Assembly (NCBI RefSeq): GCF_004795915.1
Contig: NZ_CP039253.1
Location: 1,860,001 to 1,924,000, forward strand
DNA: 64,000 nucleotides
DNA from: Rhodococcus sp. PAMC28707
Lineage (GTDB): Bacteria; Actinomycetota; Actinomycetes; Mycobacteriales; Mycobacteriaceae
Reading direction: 5' to 3'
In this document: positions 26,142-35,016 of the stretch, one piece after another
Position numbering within the stretch: the stretch's first letter is position 1
How the letters are laid out: each line of letters starts with the position of its first letter
Notes under the pieces: generated by a model
What the model was told of the DNA's origin: nothing
Database searches by the model: none
What the model saw: only the letters and a program-made list of their open reading frames with translations
Translations under genes and position numbers: made by a program

Positions 26142-27091
26142 CAACCGACATGGCTTCACGCCTGCGGAAATGGGTTGTCGAGGAGTCCGTTGACCTGCCG
26201 CTGCCCGGTGCAGGCAACACCGATGCGCGGTGGCAAGCCCTGGCGATGCTTTGCAGAGAGAACACCGTACTCGGACGCCTCGCCGAGGGACACGCAGATG
26301 CCATCGCCATCCTTGCCGAACTCGACGGCCCGAAACCCAGGCGCGGACAGATCTGGGGCGTCTGGGCAGCCGAGCCGCCCACCCCGATACTCCAGGCCGT
26401 TCATGGCCGGGATGGTTGGAAGCTCACCGGGGTGAAGCCGTGGTGCTCGGGTGCGCACATCTGTACCGATGCCCTGGTGACGGCGAAGGTCGGTGATCGG
26501 TCGCAGATGTTCGCAGTGGATCTGACGCAGGACTGGTGCGCCCCGATCCCACATACATGGCATGCAGTCGGAATGGCTGGCAGCGACTCGGGTTCCGTGC
26601 GGTTCGACGGTGCTTCGGCGAAACCTGTGGGTGACCCCGGCGCCTACATCGAACGTCCGGGTTTCTGGCACGGTGCCATCGGCGTCGCATCGTGCTGGTT
26701 CGGTAGTGCTTGTGCGGTGGCCGACACCCTGCATGCGGCCGCTCGCTCCGGCGGTGATGCTCACAAGAACGCGCATCTGGGCGCGGTCGCGGCCGCACTG
26801 GGTGCCGCCTCGAGTGCGTTGACTACCGCTGCTGCCGAAATAGATTCCGACCCAATGGATTTCGATGGGCAGGGCCGAATTCGGGCCCGGGTAGTGCGGG
26901 CCATCGTCGAGAGCGCCGCCAGCGAGTGCATCGATAGAGTCGGCCGAGCACTGGGGGCAGGCCCCCTGTGCGCCGACGCGGTACACGCCCAGCGTGTCGC
27001 GGATCTGAGCGTGTATCTGCGGCAGAGCCACGCCGAGCGCGATCTGGCAGCACTGGGTGAAGACATTGCGAAGGAGGACTATCCGTGGTGA
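26138..27091 (+). CDS. Short acyl-CoA dehydrogenase-like protein
   Basis: This 317-residue protein is related to acyl-CoA dehydrogenases but clearly shorter than the usual 380. The middle domain shows LTGVKPWCSGAHICTDALVTA. The C-terminal helical domain ends in VYLRQSHAERDLAALG, as in the family. The usual catalytic Glu position cannot be set safely by eye. Its ATG overlaps the GT2 stop (26138-26141), and its stop overlaps the GTG of the deacetylase gene. The pairing with a glycosyltransferase and a deacetylase suggests it acts on a carrier- or sugar-bound acyl group, not in beta-oxidation. That is inference. Confidence 0.82.
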   Translation: MTTDMASRLRKWVVEESVDLPLPGAGNTDARWQALAMLCRENTVLGRLAEGHADAIAILAELDGPKPRRGQIWGVWAAEPPTPILQAVHGRDGWKLTGVKPWCSGAHICTDALVTAKVGDRSQMFAVDLTQDWCAPIPHTWHAVGMAGSDSGSVRFDGASAKPVGDPGAYIERPGFWHGAIGVASCWFGSACAVADTLHAAARSGGDAHKNAHLGAVAAALGAASSALTTAAAEIDSDPMDFDGQGRIRARVVRAIVESAASECIDRVGRALGAGPLCADAVHAQRVADLSVYLRQSHAERDLAALGEDIAKEDYPW

Positions 27092-27852
27092 GCGGCCGAG
27101 AAGACATCAACCACTCGTTCGACACCGACTCCGACTCGGGAACTCCCGAGTCGGAGTGGCGAGCATGGGATCGCACATTCCCCCCACTCGACCTCACACG
27201 GTGCAGCAAGCTGATCGTCGTCGCACCGCACCCCGACGACGAGGTGCTCGGCGTCGGCGGGCTGATGTCCATCGCTGCCGCCGCCGGAATCGAAGTGACG
27301 GTGATTGCCGTCACCGATGGTGGCGCCTCACATCCCGGTTCGCCGACGCTCTCGCCCGCCGACCTCATGTCCGAGCGTCCCCGCGAGTCGGAGCGGGCTG
27401 TGGCACGACTGGGGGTGCGCACCGCTCCGATCCGTCTGGGGTTCGAGGACGGCGCTGTTGCCGAGCACGAGGACGAACTCGCGCATGCATTGATCGGTTC
27501 GATGCACGGCGGCCCAGGAACGTGGTGCCTGACGGCATGGCGCGGAGACGGACATCCCGACCACGAGGCCACCGCCCGCGCCTGCATCACTGCCGCGTCG
27601 CGCACCGGTATCGCGATCCTCGAATACCCGATCTGGATGTGGCACTGGGCCTACCCTGATCATCCCGACGTGCCGTGGAGTCGGGCATTCGAGGTCGACC
27701 TCGACGCAAACGCGCGAAAAGCCAAAGAGGCTGCGGTACAGGAGTTTCAGACGCAAATTACACCACTGTCGGAGCATCCGGCCGACCGAGCGGTGCTACC
27801 TCCCTTTGCACTGGAACGCCTGCTTCGACCCCGCGAGGTGATCTTCGGATGA
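27085..27852 (+). CDS. PIG-L family zinc deacetylase
   Basis: This 255-residue protein has the PIG-L/LmbE zinc site PHPDDEVLGVGG (around residues 51-62) and the third ligand in GDGHPDHEA (around residues 152-160). The family removes N-acetyl groups from GlcNAc-type substrates, as MshB does in mycothiol synthesis. AAGGAGG lies 7 nt before GTG 27085. The start overlaps the end of the preceding gene by 7 bp, and its stop overlaps the methyltransferase ATG. Its context (GT2 plus methyltransferase) points to an N-deacetylated glycan or glycoside rather than mycothiol. Confidence 0.9.
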   Translation: MVSGREDINHSFDTDSDSGTPESEWRAWDRTFPPLDLTRCSKLIVVAPHPDDEVLGVGGLMSIAAAAGIEVTVIAVTDGGASHPGSPTLSPADLMSERPRESERAVARLGVRTAPIRLGFEDGAVAEHEDELAHALIGSMHGGPGTWCLTAWRGDGHPDHEATARACITAASRTGIAILEYPIWMWHWAYPDHPDVPWSRAFEVDLDANARKAKEAAVQEFQTQITPLSEHPADRAVLPPFALERLLRPREVIFG

Positions 27853-28469
27853 CACTGAACGGGGACTACTTCGATGCCGTCTACGCCGAGGGCACGGACC
27901 CATTCAGGTTGCGCGCCAACTGGTACGAGGAGAGAAAGTACTCGATCACCGTCGCCGCCCTCCCCCGGGCGCAGTACCGTCGCGGCCTCGAACCCGGTTG
28001 CTCGGTCGGGGTTCTGACCGAGAAACTGAGCGCGCGGTGCGAGACGCTCATCTCGACCGACATCGTCGATTCGGTGCTGAATACTGCCCGCGCCGCCGTC
28101 GATGGTGCGACAGTGAACTTCGTGAAGTGGTCATTGACCGACGACTGGAGTGCTGTGGCCGGTGAGGAGCCGTTCGACTTGATCGTGCTCAGCGAGGTGG
28201 GGTATTACCTCGACGAGCCCGACCTTCGGCTGGCAGTCGATGCTGCCGCTGCGCATCTCGAACCGGGTGGCACACTTCTCGCAGTGCACTGGCGCCACCA
28301 CGTGACGGACTACCCTCTGACGGGAGATCGCGTTCACGCGGTGATCGGCGAGAACGCCGAGCTCGAACGGCTAGGGGGATACATGGACGAGGACTTCGTG
28401 TTGGATGTCTTCACCACTTCACGCGGCGACGCGAAGCAGTCGGTCGCACGACGTGAGGGCTTGGTATGA
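27849..28469 (+). CDS. NodS-like SAM-dependent methyltransferase
   Basis: This 206-residue class I methyltransferase has motif I GLEPGCSVGVLTEKLS (around residues 45-60), the motif II acidic residue in STDIV, and motif post-I FDLIVLSEVGYYLDE. It resembles the NodS group, which N-methylates the de-N-acetylated sugar of Nod factors after deacetylation. That order matches the PIG-L deacetylase encoded directly upstream. It overlaps its neighbours on both sides by ATGA (27849-27852 and 28466-28469). The NodS-like call is from motif and context, and another small-molecule acceptor is possible. Confidence 0.85.
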   Translation: MTLNGDYFDAVYAEGTDPFRLRANWYEERKYSITVAALPRAQYRRGLEPGCSVGVLTEKLSARCETLISTDIVDSVLNTARAAVDGATVNFVKWSLTDDWSAVAGEEPFDLIVLSEVGYYLDEPDLRLAVDAAAAHLEPGGTLLAVHWRHHVTDYPLTGDRVHAVIGENAELERLGGYMDEDFVLDVFTTSRGDAKQSVARREGLV

Positions 28470-29725
28470 ACGGAGACACCTCGACCAGGAGTTTCGACGG
28501 CGGGGGCCTCGAATCGATCCTCGGGCCGGGCAGCCTTCACATAGACTTCGTCCCACTCGTCGACCTGTTGACCTCCGAGGTCATCGGCCACGAAGCCATC
28601 GTCAGTGGCCCCGAAGGCTCCGCATTCGGTGATCCGGCTGCGCTCGCCTCTGCCGCCCGGGCGATGAATATGACGGTCGATCTAGACCTGGTTCGATGGG
28701 AAGGCGCCGTCGGTCGGATCGCAGACTCCGATTCCTTGAAAGCCGTTCCACTGTTCATCGCCATCGACCCCGATTCGCTTGCGCACCTCCCCGACCGTGC
28801 CCAGGCAGGTTCGGGCACCGCGGTCCTACAACTCGACGAGACCTCACTCATCCGCCGGCCGGCACAGCTCCTACGCGCCGTCGCAGACGTTCGACGCCTC
28901 GGCTGGGCCATCGCCGTCGATCACGTCGGCGTCCGGCCGGAGTCCCTCGCCCTGCTGCCCCTCCTCGAACCCGATGTGGTCAAGCTGGACCGCTCCCTGA
29001 TCACCCGGAAACCGAGTCTGTTCACCGCCCGCGTCGTCAATGCCGTCGCGGCGTACACCGAACGAACCGGCGCCATCGTCATGGCCGAGGGCATCGACAC
29101 CGAGGAAGCGGTACACATCGCACTCGCACTGGGTGCACGCGTCGGGCAGGGCCGCTATTTCACCGAACAGAATCGGTCGCCGGTAGAGCCGTCGAAAAAG
29201 CTGTCTCCGTTGAACTTTCGCACCTCGCCGGAACGCGGATCGATGCCACGGTCCTCGCCGTATCAACTTGCCGCCGCGGGTCGGGACAGCAAGCCGTCGA
29301 CCAAACGTTTGCTCGTCGAGATGAGCAAAGGGCTCGAATCCATTGCGAGCCAATCCCTGCAGACCGCGGTGATCCTCGGATCGTTCGAGAAGCGTGAGCA
29401 CTTCACCTCACTCACCGCACGTCGGTGGGAGGTGATGGCGACTCAGGCAGCACTGGTCGGTGCGCTCGCCCTCGGCATTGGCCCTGAACCGGCACCGAAG
29501 GTACGCGGAGCCGATCTGGAGCTCGGCGATCCGGTATGCGACGAGTGGGTCGTGGTGGTCCTGTCACCGCACTTCTCCGCGGTTCTAGCCGCAAAAGATT
29601 TCGGCGACACCGGCGCGGACATGGAACGCAGGTTTTCCTACGTACTCAGTCACGACCCACAACTGACCGTCGACTGTGCGCGCAGCCTGCTTTCACGCCT
29701 ACCCGTGGAACGAACCGGGCTCTAG
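28466..29725 (+). CDS. Degenerate EAL domain protein with C-terminal DICT sensory domain
   Basis: This is a 419-residue protein. Residues 20-240 are an EAL fold that keeps EAI in place of EAL, VVKLDRSLI and AEGIDTEEA. It has lost other catalytic residues: the metal-binding Asn is replaced by Asp in IAIDPDS, and DDFG became DHVG. It is probably a c-di-GMP or other ligand sensor rather than a phosphodiesterase. Residues about 275-410 fit a DICT domain, with WVVVVLSPHFSAVLAAKD. It is translationally coupled (ATGA) to the methyltransferase of the glycan operon. The gene ends 3 bp from the convergent GAF-ANTAR gene. Confidence 0.82.
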   Translation: MNGDTSTRSFDGGGLESILGPGSLHIDFVPLVDLLTSEVIGHEAIVSGPEGSAFGDPAALASAARAMNMTVDLDLVRWEGAVGRIADSDSLKAVPLFIAIDPDSLAHLPDRAQAGSGTAVLQLDETSLIRRPAQLLRAVADVRRLGWAIAVDHVGVRPESLALLPLLEPDVVKLDRSLITRKPSLFTARVVNAVAAYTERTGAIVMAEGIDTEEAVHIALALGARVGQGRYFTEQNRSPVEPSKKLSPLNFRTSPERGSMPRSSPYQLAAAGRDSKPSTKRLLVEMSKGLESIASQSLQTAVILGSFEKREHFTSLTARRWEVMATQAALVGALALGIGPEPAPKVRGADLELGDPVCDEWVVVVLSPHFSAVLAAKDFGDTGADMERRFSYVLSHDPQLTVDCARSLLSRLPVERTGL

Positions 29726-29728
29726 CAA

Positions 29729-30472
29729 CTAAGCCTTGGTGTTCGTCTCGGCATCGGCAACCACACGGTTGGCGATATCGGCGAGCTTCGTATTCGTCTC
29801 CTGCGACAGTTTCGAAAGCAACGCGAACGCCTCTTGCGCGCCGAGCTTGTACCTCTCCATGAGCATGCCTTTGGCCTGCCCGATGATGTCGCGACTGGTC
29901 AAGGCGGCACGAATCTGCTGTTCCTCACGGGCAGTGGAAAATGCTATTGCGGCGTGCGCGGCGAACAGAGAACCGATCGACTCCGCGTCCACACCGAACG
30001 CATGCACCCGCGACGAGTGGAGGTTGAGCGCCCCGAAGTTGTACCCCTCCACGTAGAGCTGAAAACAGATCATGGATTTGACACCGAGCGCGGAAGCCGC
30101 GTCGGCGAAACGCGGCCATCGGGTATCGGCATCCATATCGTCGATCCGAATAGTGCGCTGTTCGATGGCCGACTCCAGGCAGGGACCTTCGCCCAACTGC
30201 TCCTGAAGGGAGTCACACGCGGCCGCGACATCACCGGACAAGGCAGCGCTGTACACGAACTTGCCCTGCAGCACTGTGGTGATGCTGGCGTATTCGGCAG
30301 CGGGCACGTTCACGACCGCGGAGTCGGTGATCGCAGCGAGAACCTTGTCCGGATCATGGTGCTCACGACGCAAATCCCGCGCTACCGCGGCCAGTCGTCG
30401 ACTCAGATCCAAATCGAACGGCATCCGCGTCGGTAACTCTGTACCGAGAACCTGCTCACTGATGGGAATCAC
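29729..30472 (-). CDS. GAF-ANTAR RNA-binding antiterminator regulator
   Basis: This protein is about 247 residues long. An N-terminal GAF-like sensor spans about residues 20-170, with GEGPCLESAIEQRTIRIDDM and MICFQLYVEGYNFGALNL. A C-terminal ANTAR domain (around residues 180-235) contains DIIGQAKGMLMERY, which binds paired RNA hairpins to prevent transcription termination. The start is uncertain: GTG 30472 is used here, ATG 30424 is the first in-frame ATG, and a GTG at 30532 is also open. It converges on the EAL-DICT gene. Targets are unknown, and no obvious twin-hairpin leader was spotted nearby. Confidence 0.87.
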   Translation of the reverse strand: MIPISEQVLGTELPTRMPFDLDLSRRLAAVARDLRREHHDPDKVLAAITDSAVVNVPAAEYASITTVLQGKFVYSAALSGDVAAACDSLQEQLGEGPCLESAIEQRTIRIDDMDADTRWPRFADAASALGVKSMICFQLYVEGYNFGALNLHSSRVHAFGVDAESIGSLFAAHAAIAFSTAREEQQIRAALTSRDIIGQAKGMLMERYKLGAQEAFALLSKLSQETNTKLADIANRVVADAETNTKA

Positions 30473-30601
30473 CTCCGCGAACTCCGATCGACTTTCGACC
30501 GGCCAAAAATAGAATCTTAGCGCCCATCCCACCGCGTGTTACCAGCGATGAGCTGATTCGGCGAACCGTAGTGGCAGCCCGAGCGGTCCCATAACCCGCA
30601 C

Positions 30602-31684
30602 TTACCCGACGCGGTTGCCTTGCTCGTCCCAATGTTCGGCAACTTTCTTCGACGGCTGCACCCGTGGCGGTTCACCGGGCATCTTGGGGTAGTCGGGCGG
30701 AAAATTGAGCTCACCACCCGGCAGGGTCTCCCACAGCTCCAGAAGAGGCTCGAGCGAGTACGCCCGGGAATCCATGTCCTCCCACGGGTCACCGTCCTCC
30801 AGGTGTCCGAGGACGGTCATGATGTTGTAATCACGAGGATCGGTGACGGCGGCCAGCTGCGACCACGTCAAAGGCGTACTCACCGGCGCTCCCGGCCGAG
30901 CCCGAGGACTCCACGCGCTCGCGATGGTTCGGTCTCGATTGTTTTGGTTGTAGTCGAGGAAGATTCGTTCGCCACGTTCCTCTTTCCACCACTTGGTCGT
31001 CACCCCCTCGTCACGCCGTTCCAGCTCGCGTCCGAGTCCTATAGCCGCATGTCGTACCTGCTCGAACGTGTACTCGGGTCGAATGCGGACGTAGATATGG
31101 ATCCCCCGGCTACCACTCGTCTTGGGGTATCCACGAAGACCGAGCTCGGCCAACAACTCGCGGGTCACCTCCGCCACCCGCTGTGCATCGGCGAAGCTCG
31201 TACCAGGCTGCAGATCCAGGTCGAGCCGAAGCTCGTCGGGGTGGTCCAGGTCCGGCTGTCGCACCGGCCAAGGATGAAATGTCAGCGTACCCATCTGCGC
31301 GGCCCACACCAGCGCAGCAGACTCACTCGGACACAATTCGTCTGCCGTACGGCCACTCGGGAACGTGACCTTCACTGTCTGGATCCATTCGGGCGCGCCT
31401 TTGGGTAGCCGCTTCTGATAGAAGCCCTCACCCTCCTTGTCCTGCGGCCCGAGCGCAAGCCGCATGCCCTCACGAAAGCCGTCGGGCCACCGTTCCATCG
31501 CAATCGGCCGTGCGCCGACAGCCCGTAGAAGCGGCTCACCGACCGCCGCGAAGTACTCGCAGACAGCCAACTTGGTGATCGCCGGAGTCCGGTCGGTTGC
31601 CTCGTAGATGACGCGGTCAGGGCTCGACACACGCACTTCACGTCCGCCCGCGTCCACGAACGCCGGCGGCGTCTTCGCAGCCAT
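30602..31684 (-). CDS. Stand-alone LigD-type polymerase/primase (PolDom)
   Basis: This 360-residue archaeo-eukaryotic-primase-type polymerase adds nucleotides, with ribonucleotides preferred in the family, during end joining and gap filling. The catalytic acidic motif is DLDLQPG, followed by KTSGSRGIHIYV, FLDYNQNNRDRTIASAWSPR and the 5'-phosphate-binding region. It matches the mycobacterial LigC-associated polymerase (Rv3730c-like). The start is ATG 31684, with GGGGGT about 8 nt upstream inside the ligase stop region. It lies one base after the end of the ligase gene, so both form one operon. Longer readings run into the ligase gene and are not real. Confidence 0.9.
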   Translation of the reverse strand: MAAKTPPAFVDAGGREVRVSSPDRVIYEATDRTPAITKLAVCEYFAAVGEPLLRAVGARPIAMERWPDGFREGMRLALGPQDKEGEGFYQKRLPKGAPEWIQTVKVTFPSGRTADELCPSESAALVWAAQMGTLTFHPWPVRQPDLDHPDELRLDLDLQPGTSFADAQRVAEVTRELLAELGLRGYPKTSGSRGIHIYVRIRPEYTFEQVRHAAIGLGRELERRDEGVTTKWWKEERGERIFLDYNQNNRDRTIASAWSPRARPGAPVSTPLTWSQLAAVTDPRDYNIMTVLGHLEDGDPWEDMDSRAYSLEPLLELWETLPGGELNFPPDYPKMPGEPPRVQPSKKVAEHWDEQGNRVG

Positions 31685-31685
31685 C

Positions 31686-32732
31686 TCAGTTACCCCCTGC
31701 GATGACATCGGCCACGTCGTACCGCACCGGGACCTCCAACTGCTCGTACGTGCACGACATGGGGTCACGGTCCGGTCGCCACCGAAGGAATCTCGCCGCA
31801 TGCCGAAGCCGCTCACCCTCCATCTGGTCGTAGGCAACTTCGACGACGCGTTCTACTCGAAGCGGCACCCAGCTCCGATCCTTGTTCGACGTCCACCTGT
31901 TCGCCTGCGCGTCGGAGACCACATCCTCCCCAACGCGCAGCGGCGCAAGCTCGTCGAGCAATTCCACCCGTCGCTTGTCGGTGAACGCCGACGCACCGCC
32001 GATCATCCGAAGCTGGTCGCCGTCGTACAGGCCCAGCAGCAGAGACCCAATTCCCTTACCCGACTTGTGAACTCGATATCCGATGAGAGCGCAGTCTGCT
32101 GTCCGTGCGTGCTTGACCTTGATCATCTCTCGCTTGTTCGGCAGATACAGGCCGTCTAGCTTCTTGGCCACAACGCCATCGAGGCCTGCACCCTCGAATC
32201 TTTCGAACCAATCCTCGGCAGTGGCCGCATCGTCGGTGGCACTGGTGACCTGGCATTGCCTGCCACCCACGACGGACTCGAGAAGCTGGGCACGACGGCT
32301 GCGAAACGGCTCGCCTGTCATATCCGTCGAGCCGAGCGCCAAAAGGTCGAAGCCCACGAACATCGACGGCGTCTTCTCTGCCAGCATCTTCACTCGACTA
32401 TCTGCCGGGTGAATCCTCTCCGACAGCGCATCCCAGTCGAGTCGCGTCCGACCGTCGATCTCACGTGGCACCACGATCTCGCCGTCGACGACGATCCGAT
32501 CGGGCAGTTCACGGCGCACTGCGTCGACCAACTCGGGGAAATATCTCGCAAGATTCTTGCCACCACGGGAGCCGAGTACAACCTCGTCGCCGTCGCGGAA
32601 GACGATGGAGCGGAAGCCGTCCCACTTAGGCTCGTACGACCATTCGGCGTCCCCATCGGCAGGCTGCTTGGGTACTGCCTTGGCCGCCTTGGCGAGCATC
32701 GGCTGGAGAGGCCACGCGAGAGGTAGGTCCAC
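31686..32732 (-). CDS. ligC: ATP-dependent DNA ligase, LigC type
   Basis: This ligase of about 348 residues has the adenylation motif EPKWDGFR (Lys nucleophile). Other nucleotidyltransferase motifs follow: DGEIVVP, FVGFDLLALG and GLDGVVAKKLDG. A C-terminal OB fold includes RVVEVAYDQMEGERLRH. It corresponds to mycobacterial LigC and works with the polymerase gene immediately downstream in Ku-independent base-excision or back-up end joining. GTG 32732 (VDLPLAWPLQPMLAK) is taken as start by homology. A TTG 10 codons upstream (32762) is also possible, and neither has a strong ribosome site. Confidence 0.9.
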   Translation of the reverse strand: MDLPLAWPLQPMLAKAAKAVPKQPADGDAEWSYEPKWDGFRSIVFRDGDEVVLGSRGGKNLARYFPELVDAVRRELPDRIVVDGEIVVPREIDGRTRLDWDALSERIHPADSRVKMLAEKTPSMFVGFDLLALGSTDMTGEPFRSRRAQLLESVVGGRQCQVTSATDDAATAEDWFERFEGAGLDGVVAKKLDGLYLPNKREMIKVKHARTADCALIGYRVHKSGKGIGSLLLGLYDGDQLRMIGGASAFTDKRRVELLDELAPLRVGEDVVSDAQANRWTSNKDRSWVPLRVERVVEVAYDQMEGERLRHAARFLRWRPDRDPMSCTYEQLEVPVRYDVADVIAGGN

Positions 32733-32864
32733 CTGATCGATCTTGCCCCATACCACCGACAACTACGTGGAAAAAGATCGGCAGAGTGTCACTTCGCCGC
32801 GTCGTCCGATACTTTTACCGGACCGCGTTCGATATTCACTCGAAAGAATTCAGGATCTTAGAAA

Positions 32865-33469
32865 ATGACCACCTCATGCCGTCCACTTCGTGGCGTCGCC
32901 CGCCGTTTCTTCGCGGTGTCGGCCGCCTTGGCGTGTGCAACGGTGATCGTTGCGGGCTGTACCTCCGAAATCACTCCTCGGGCGATTCCGGCCACTGACG
33001 CCGGTCCGAATCCCACGACAGCAACGACATCGAGGCCCCCTCCCGCTCAGGAAGACATCGACATCGACATCGACGTAGAGATCGGCGAGTGCGTCGAACT
33101 CGGGGCACAGTCGACGATGCCGAAATCGACAACGCAGAATGCGGCAGCCCCTCGTCCAACTACACGGTGATCGCGAAAGCGCCTTCCGGGGACGACTGCA
33201 TCAGCGACGCCGACCAGTACTACTACGAAACCTTACGAGGCGTCGAGCAGGGAGCACTGTGCCTCGACGTCGACTGGGTGATCGGTGGATGCATGGAGGT
33301 CTCCGGTGACGACCCCGTGCGAGCCGACTGCGCGGCGCCCGGCACAGAGACGGTCCGAGTCGTCGAAATTCTTCCCGGAACTACCGAGGTGAACGACTGC
33401 GCGGATCCCGCCACCAGTGGTTACGCCTATGACGAGCGCAACTTCATCGTCTGCGTCGAGGATCTGTAG
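32865..33469 (+). pseudogene. LppU-like lipoprotein gene with a single-base frameshift
   Basis: Two overlapping frames together give one lipoprotein of about 200 residues. Frame A starts at ATG 32865 with a signal peptide and lipobox VAGC, then a Thr/Pro linker, and ends correct sequence at GECVELG. Frame B resumes at GTVDDAEIDNAECGSPSSN and runs to the stop at 33469 with several cysteines (ALCLDVDWVIGGCMEV). Adding one G to the GGGG run at 33102-33105 joins them into ECVELGGTVDDAE, the pattern of LppU-like proteins. Frame A otherwise ends at 33170. It is either a real inactivating deletion or a sequencing error. Confidence 0.75.
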
Positions 33470-33516
33470 CTCGAATTACACGTGTCACGAGCAGCGATCA
33501 GTGCCAGACTTCGCAC

Positions 33517-34965
33517 GTGAGCGCTGAAGCGTCGGTTCCACTGGCGTCCTCGCGAGGACGTTGGATCGTCGCCGCCACCGTCCTCGGTTCCTCACTGGCG
33601 ATGCTCGACAGCACCGTCGTCAACGTCGCCCTGCCGGACATCGCTCGGGATCTCGATTCCGGCGTCTCCGGGCTGCAATGGACGATCAGCGGATACACGC
33701 TGACTCTCGCGTCGCTCATTCTGTTGGGCGGCGCACTGGGCGATCGGCTCGGCCGTCGAAAGGTGTTCGTCTGGGGCACCGTCTGGTTCGCGCTCGCGTC
33801 GATTCTGTGCGGGCTCGCCCCGAACATCGAGGTGCTGATCGCTGCCCGGCTGGTCCAGGGGGTCGGTGCCGCGCTACTGACTCCGGGCAGTCTTGCTCTC
33901 ATCTCGGCCTCGATTCACCCCGACGATCGCGGCGCCGCAATCGGTCTGTGGTCCGGGCTCGGCGGCGTCGCATCGGCCGTCGGCCCGCTGCTCGGTGGGT
34001 GGCTCGTCGAAATTGCCGGGTGGCGTTCGGTGTTCATGCTCAACATTCCGCTGGCCATCGTCGTCGTATGGGTCGCGCGCAAGCACGTGCCGGAGAGCAG
34101 CGACCCGAATGCACACGGTCGGCTCGACCTCCCCGGCGCCGCAGTCGTCGCGCTGGCGCTCGGCCTACTAACCTTCGGGTTCATCGAATCGTTGTGGGTC
34201 TTCGTCGGCCTCGGCGTCGTGGCACTCGCAGTCTTCGTCGTCATCGAGCTGCGAACCAAGAACCCACTGGTTCCGCCGTCCCTCTTCGCTTCCAGGCTCT
34301 TTCTCGCGGCCAACCTCGTCACGTTGGCTGTCTACGCGGCGCTGGGTGGAGTGTTCTTCCTGCTGATACTGCAATTGCAACTGGCGTTGAACTACTCGCC
34401 GATCGCAGCCGGTGTCGCCACACTGCCGATCACTATCCTCATGCTGACACTCTCTTCTCGCACCGGCCGCCTGGCCCAGCGCATCGGTCCGCGGATGCCG
34501 ATGACGATCGGGCCGCTCGTCGCAGCGGTCGGCCTGCTGCTGATGCTGCGCATCGAACCGGGCTCGACCTATCTCCTCCAAGTCTTTCCCGCCGTCCTGG
34601 TGTTCGGTCTCGGACTGTCGTTGCTCGTCGCACCACTCACCGGCGCTGTAATCGGCGCGGTCTCCTCCGATCGGGCCGGTACCGCCTCCGGCGTCAACAA
34701 TGCCCTCGCGCGAACCAGCCAACTGTTGGCCGTCGCCGCACTGCCCGGGCTCGCCGGTATCTCGGGCGTGGACTACGACAACCCCGCCGTATTCTCCGCC
34801 GGTTTTCACACGGCAATGATCATCTGCGCCGGCCTGCTCGTCCTCGGGGCGATCGTCGCGGCGGCGATGATCAGAGGCGAGCGTCGCGCCGATCCCGAAT
34901 CCGTCGACTGCCTCCCGCATTGCGACGTGTCGTCCCCGGCGGTGACTCCGCGACAGCAGGTTTAG
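33517..34965 (+). CDS. DHA2-type MFS drug exporter (EmrB/QacA family)
   Basis: This 482-residue protein has about 14 transmembrane helices. The N-terminal motif LDSTVVNVALPDIARDL marks the DHA2 group, motif A is GGALGDRLGRRKVF, and motif C is LGGVASAVGPLLGGWL. It exports drugs, dyes or lipids using the proton gradient. GTG 33517 is the start. No TetR regulator is adjacent. The substrate is unknown. It lies between the broken lipoprotein gene and ilvD, all on the plus strand, but gaps of about 50 bp do not prove an operon. Confidence 0.92.
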   Translation: MSAEASVPLASSRGRWIVAATVLGSSLAMLDSTVVNVALPDIARDLDSGVSGLQWTISGYTLTLASLILLGGALGDRLGRRKVFVWGTVWFALASILCGLAPNIEVLIAARLVQGVGAALLTPGSLALISASIHPDDRGAAIGLWSGLGGVASAVGPLLGGWLVEIAGWRSVFMLNIPLAIVVVWVARKHVPESSDPNAHGRLDLPGAAVVALALGLLTFGFIESLWVFVGLGVVALAVFVVIELRTKNPLVPPSLFASRLFLAANLVTLAVYAALGGVFFLLILQLQLALNYSPIAAGVATLPITILMLTLSSRTGRLAQRIGPRMPMTIGPLVAAVGLLLMLRIEPGSTYLLQVFPAVLVFGLGLSLLVAPLTGAVIGAVSSDRAGTASGVNNALARTSQLLAVAALPGLAGISGVDYDNPAVFSAGFHTAMIICAGLLVLGAIVAAAMIRGERRADPESVDCLPHCDVSSPAVTPRQQV

Positions 34966-35016
34966 GCTTGCCCTTGGATAACAGCCCCCTATCCACGCAA
35001 ACAGGTCAGGAGTGTC

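Noticed and set aside
33089..33469. A separate gene starting in the middle of the lipoprotein region
   Set aside because: Its first residues are not a natural start, and it joins perfectly to the upstream frame with one added base.
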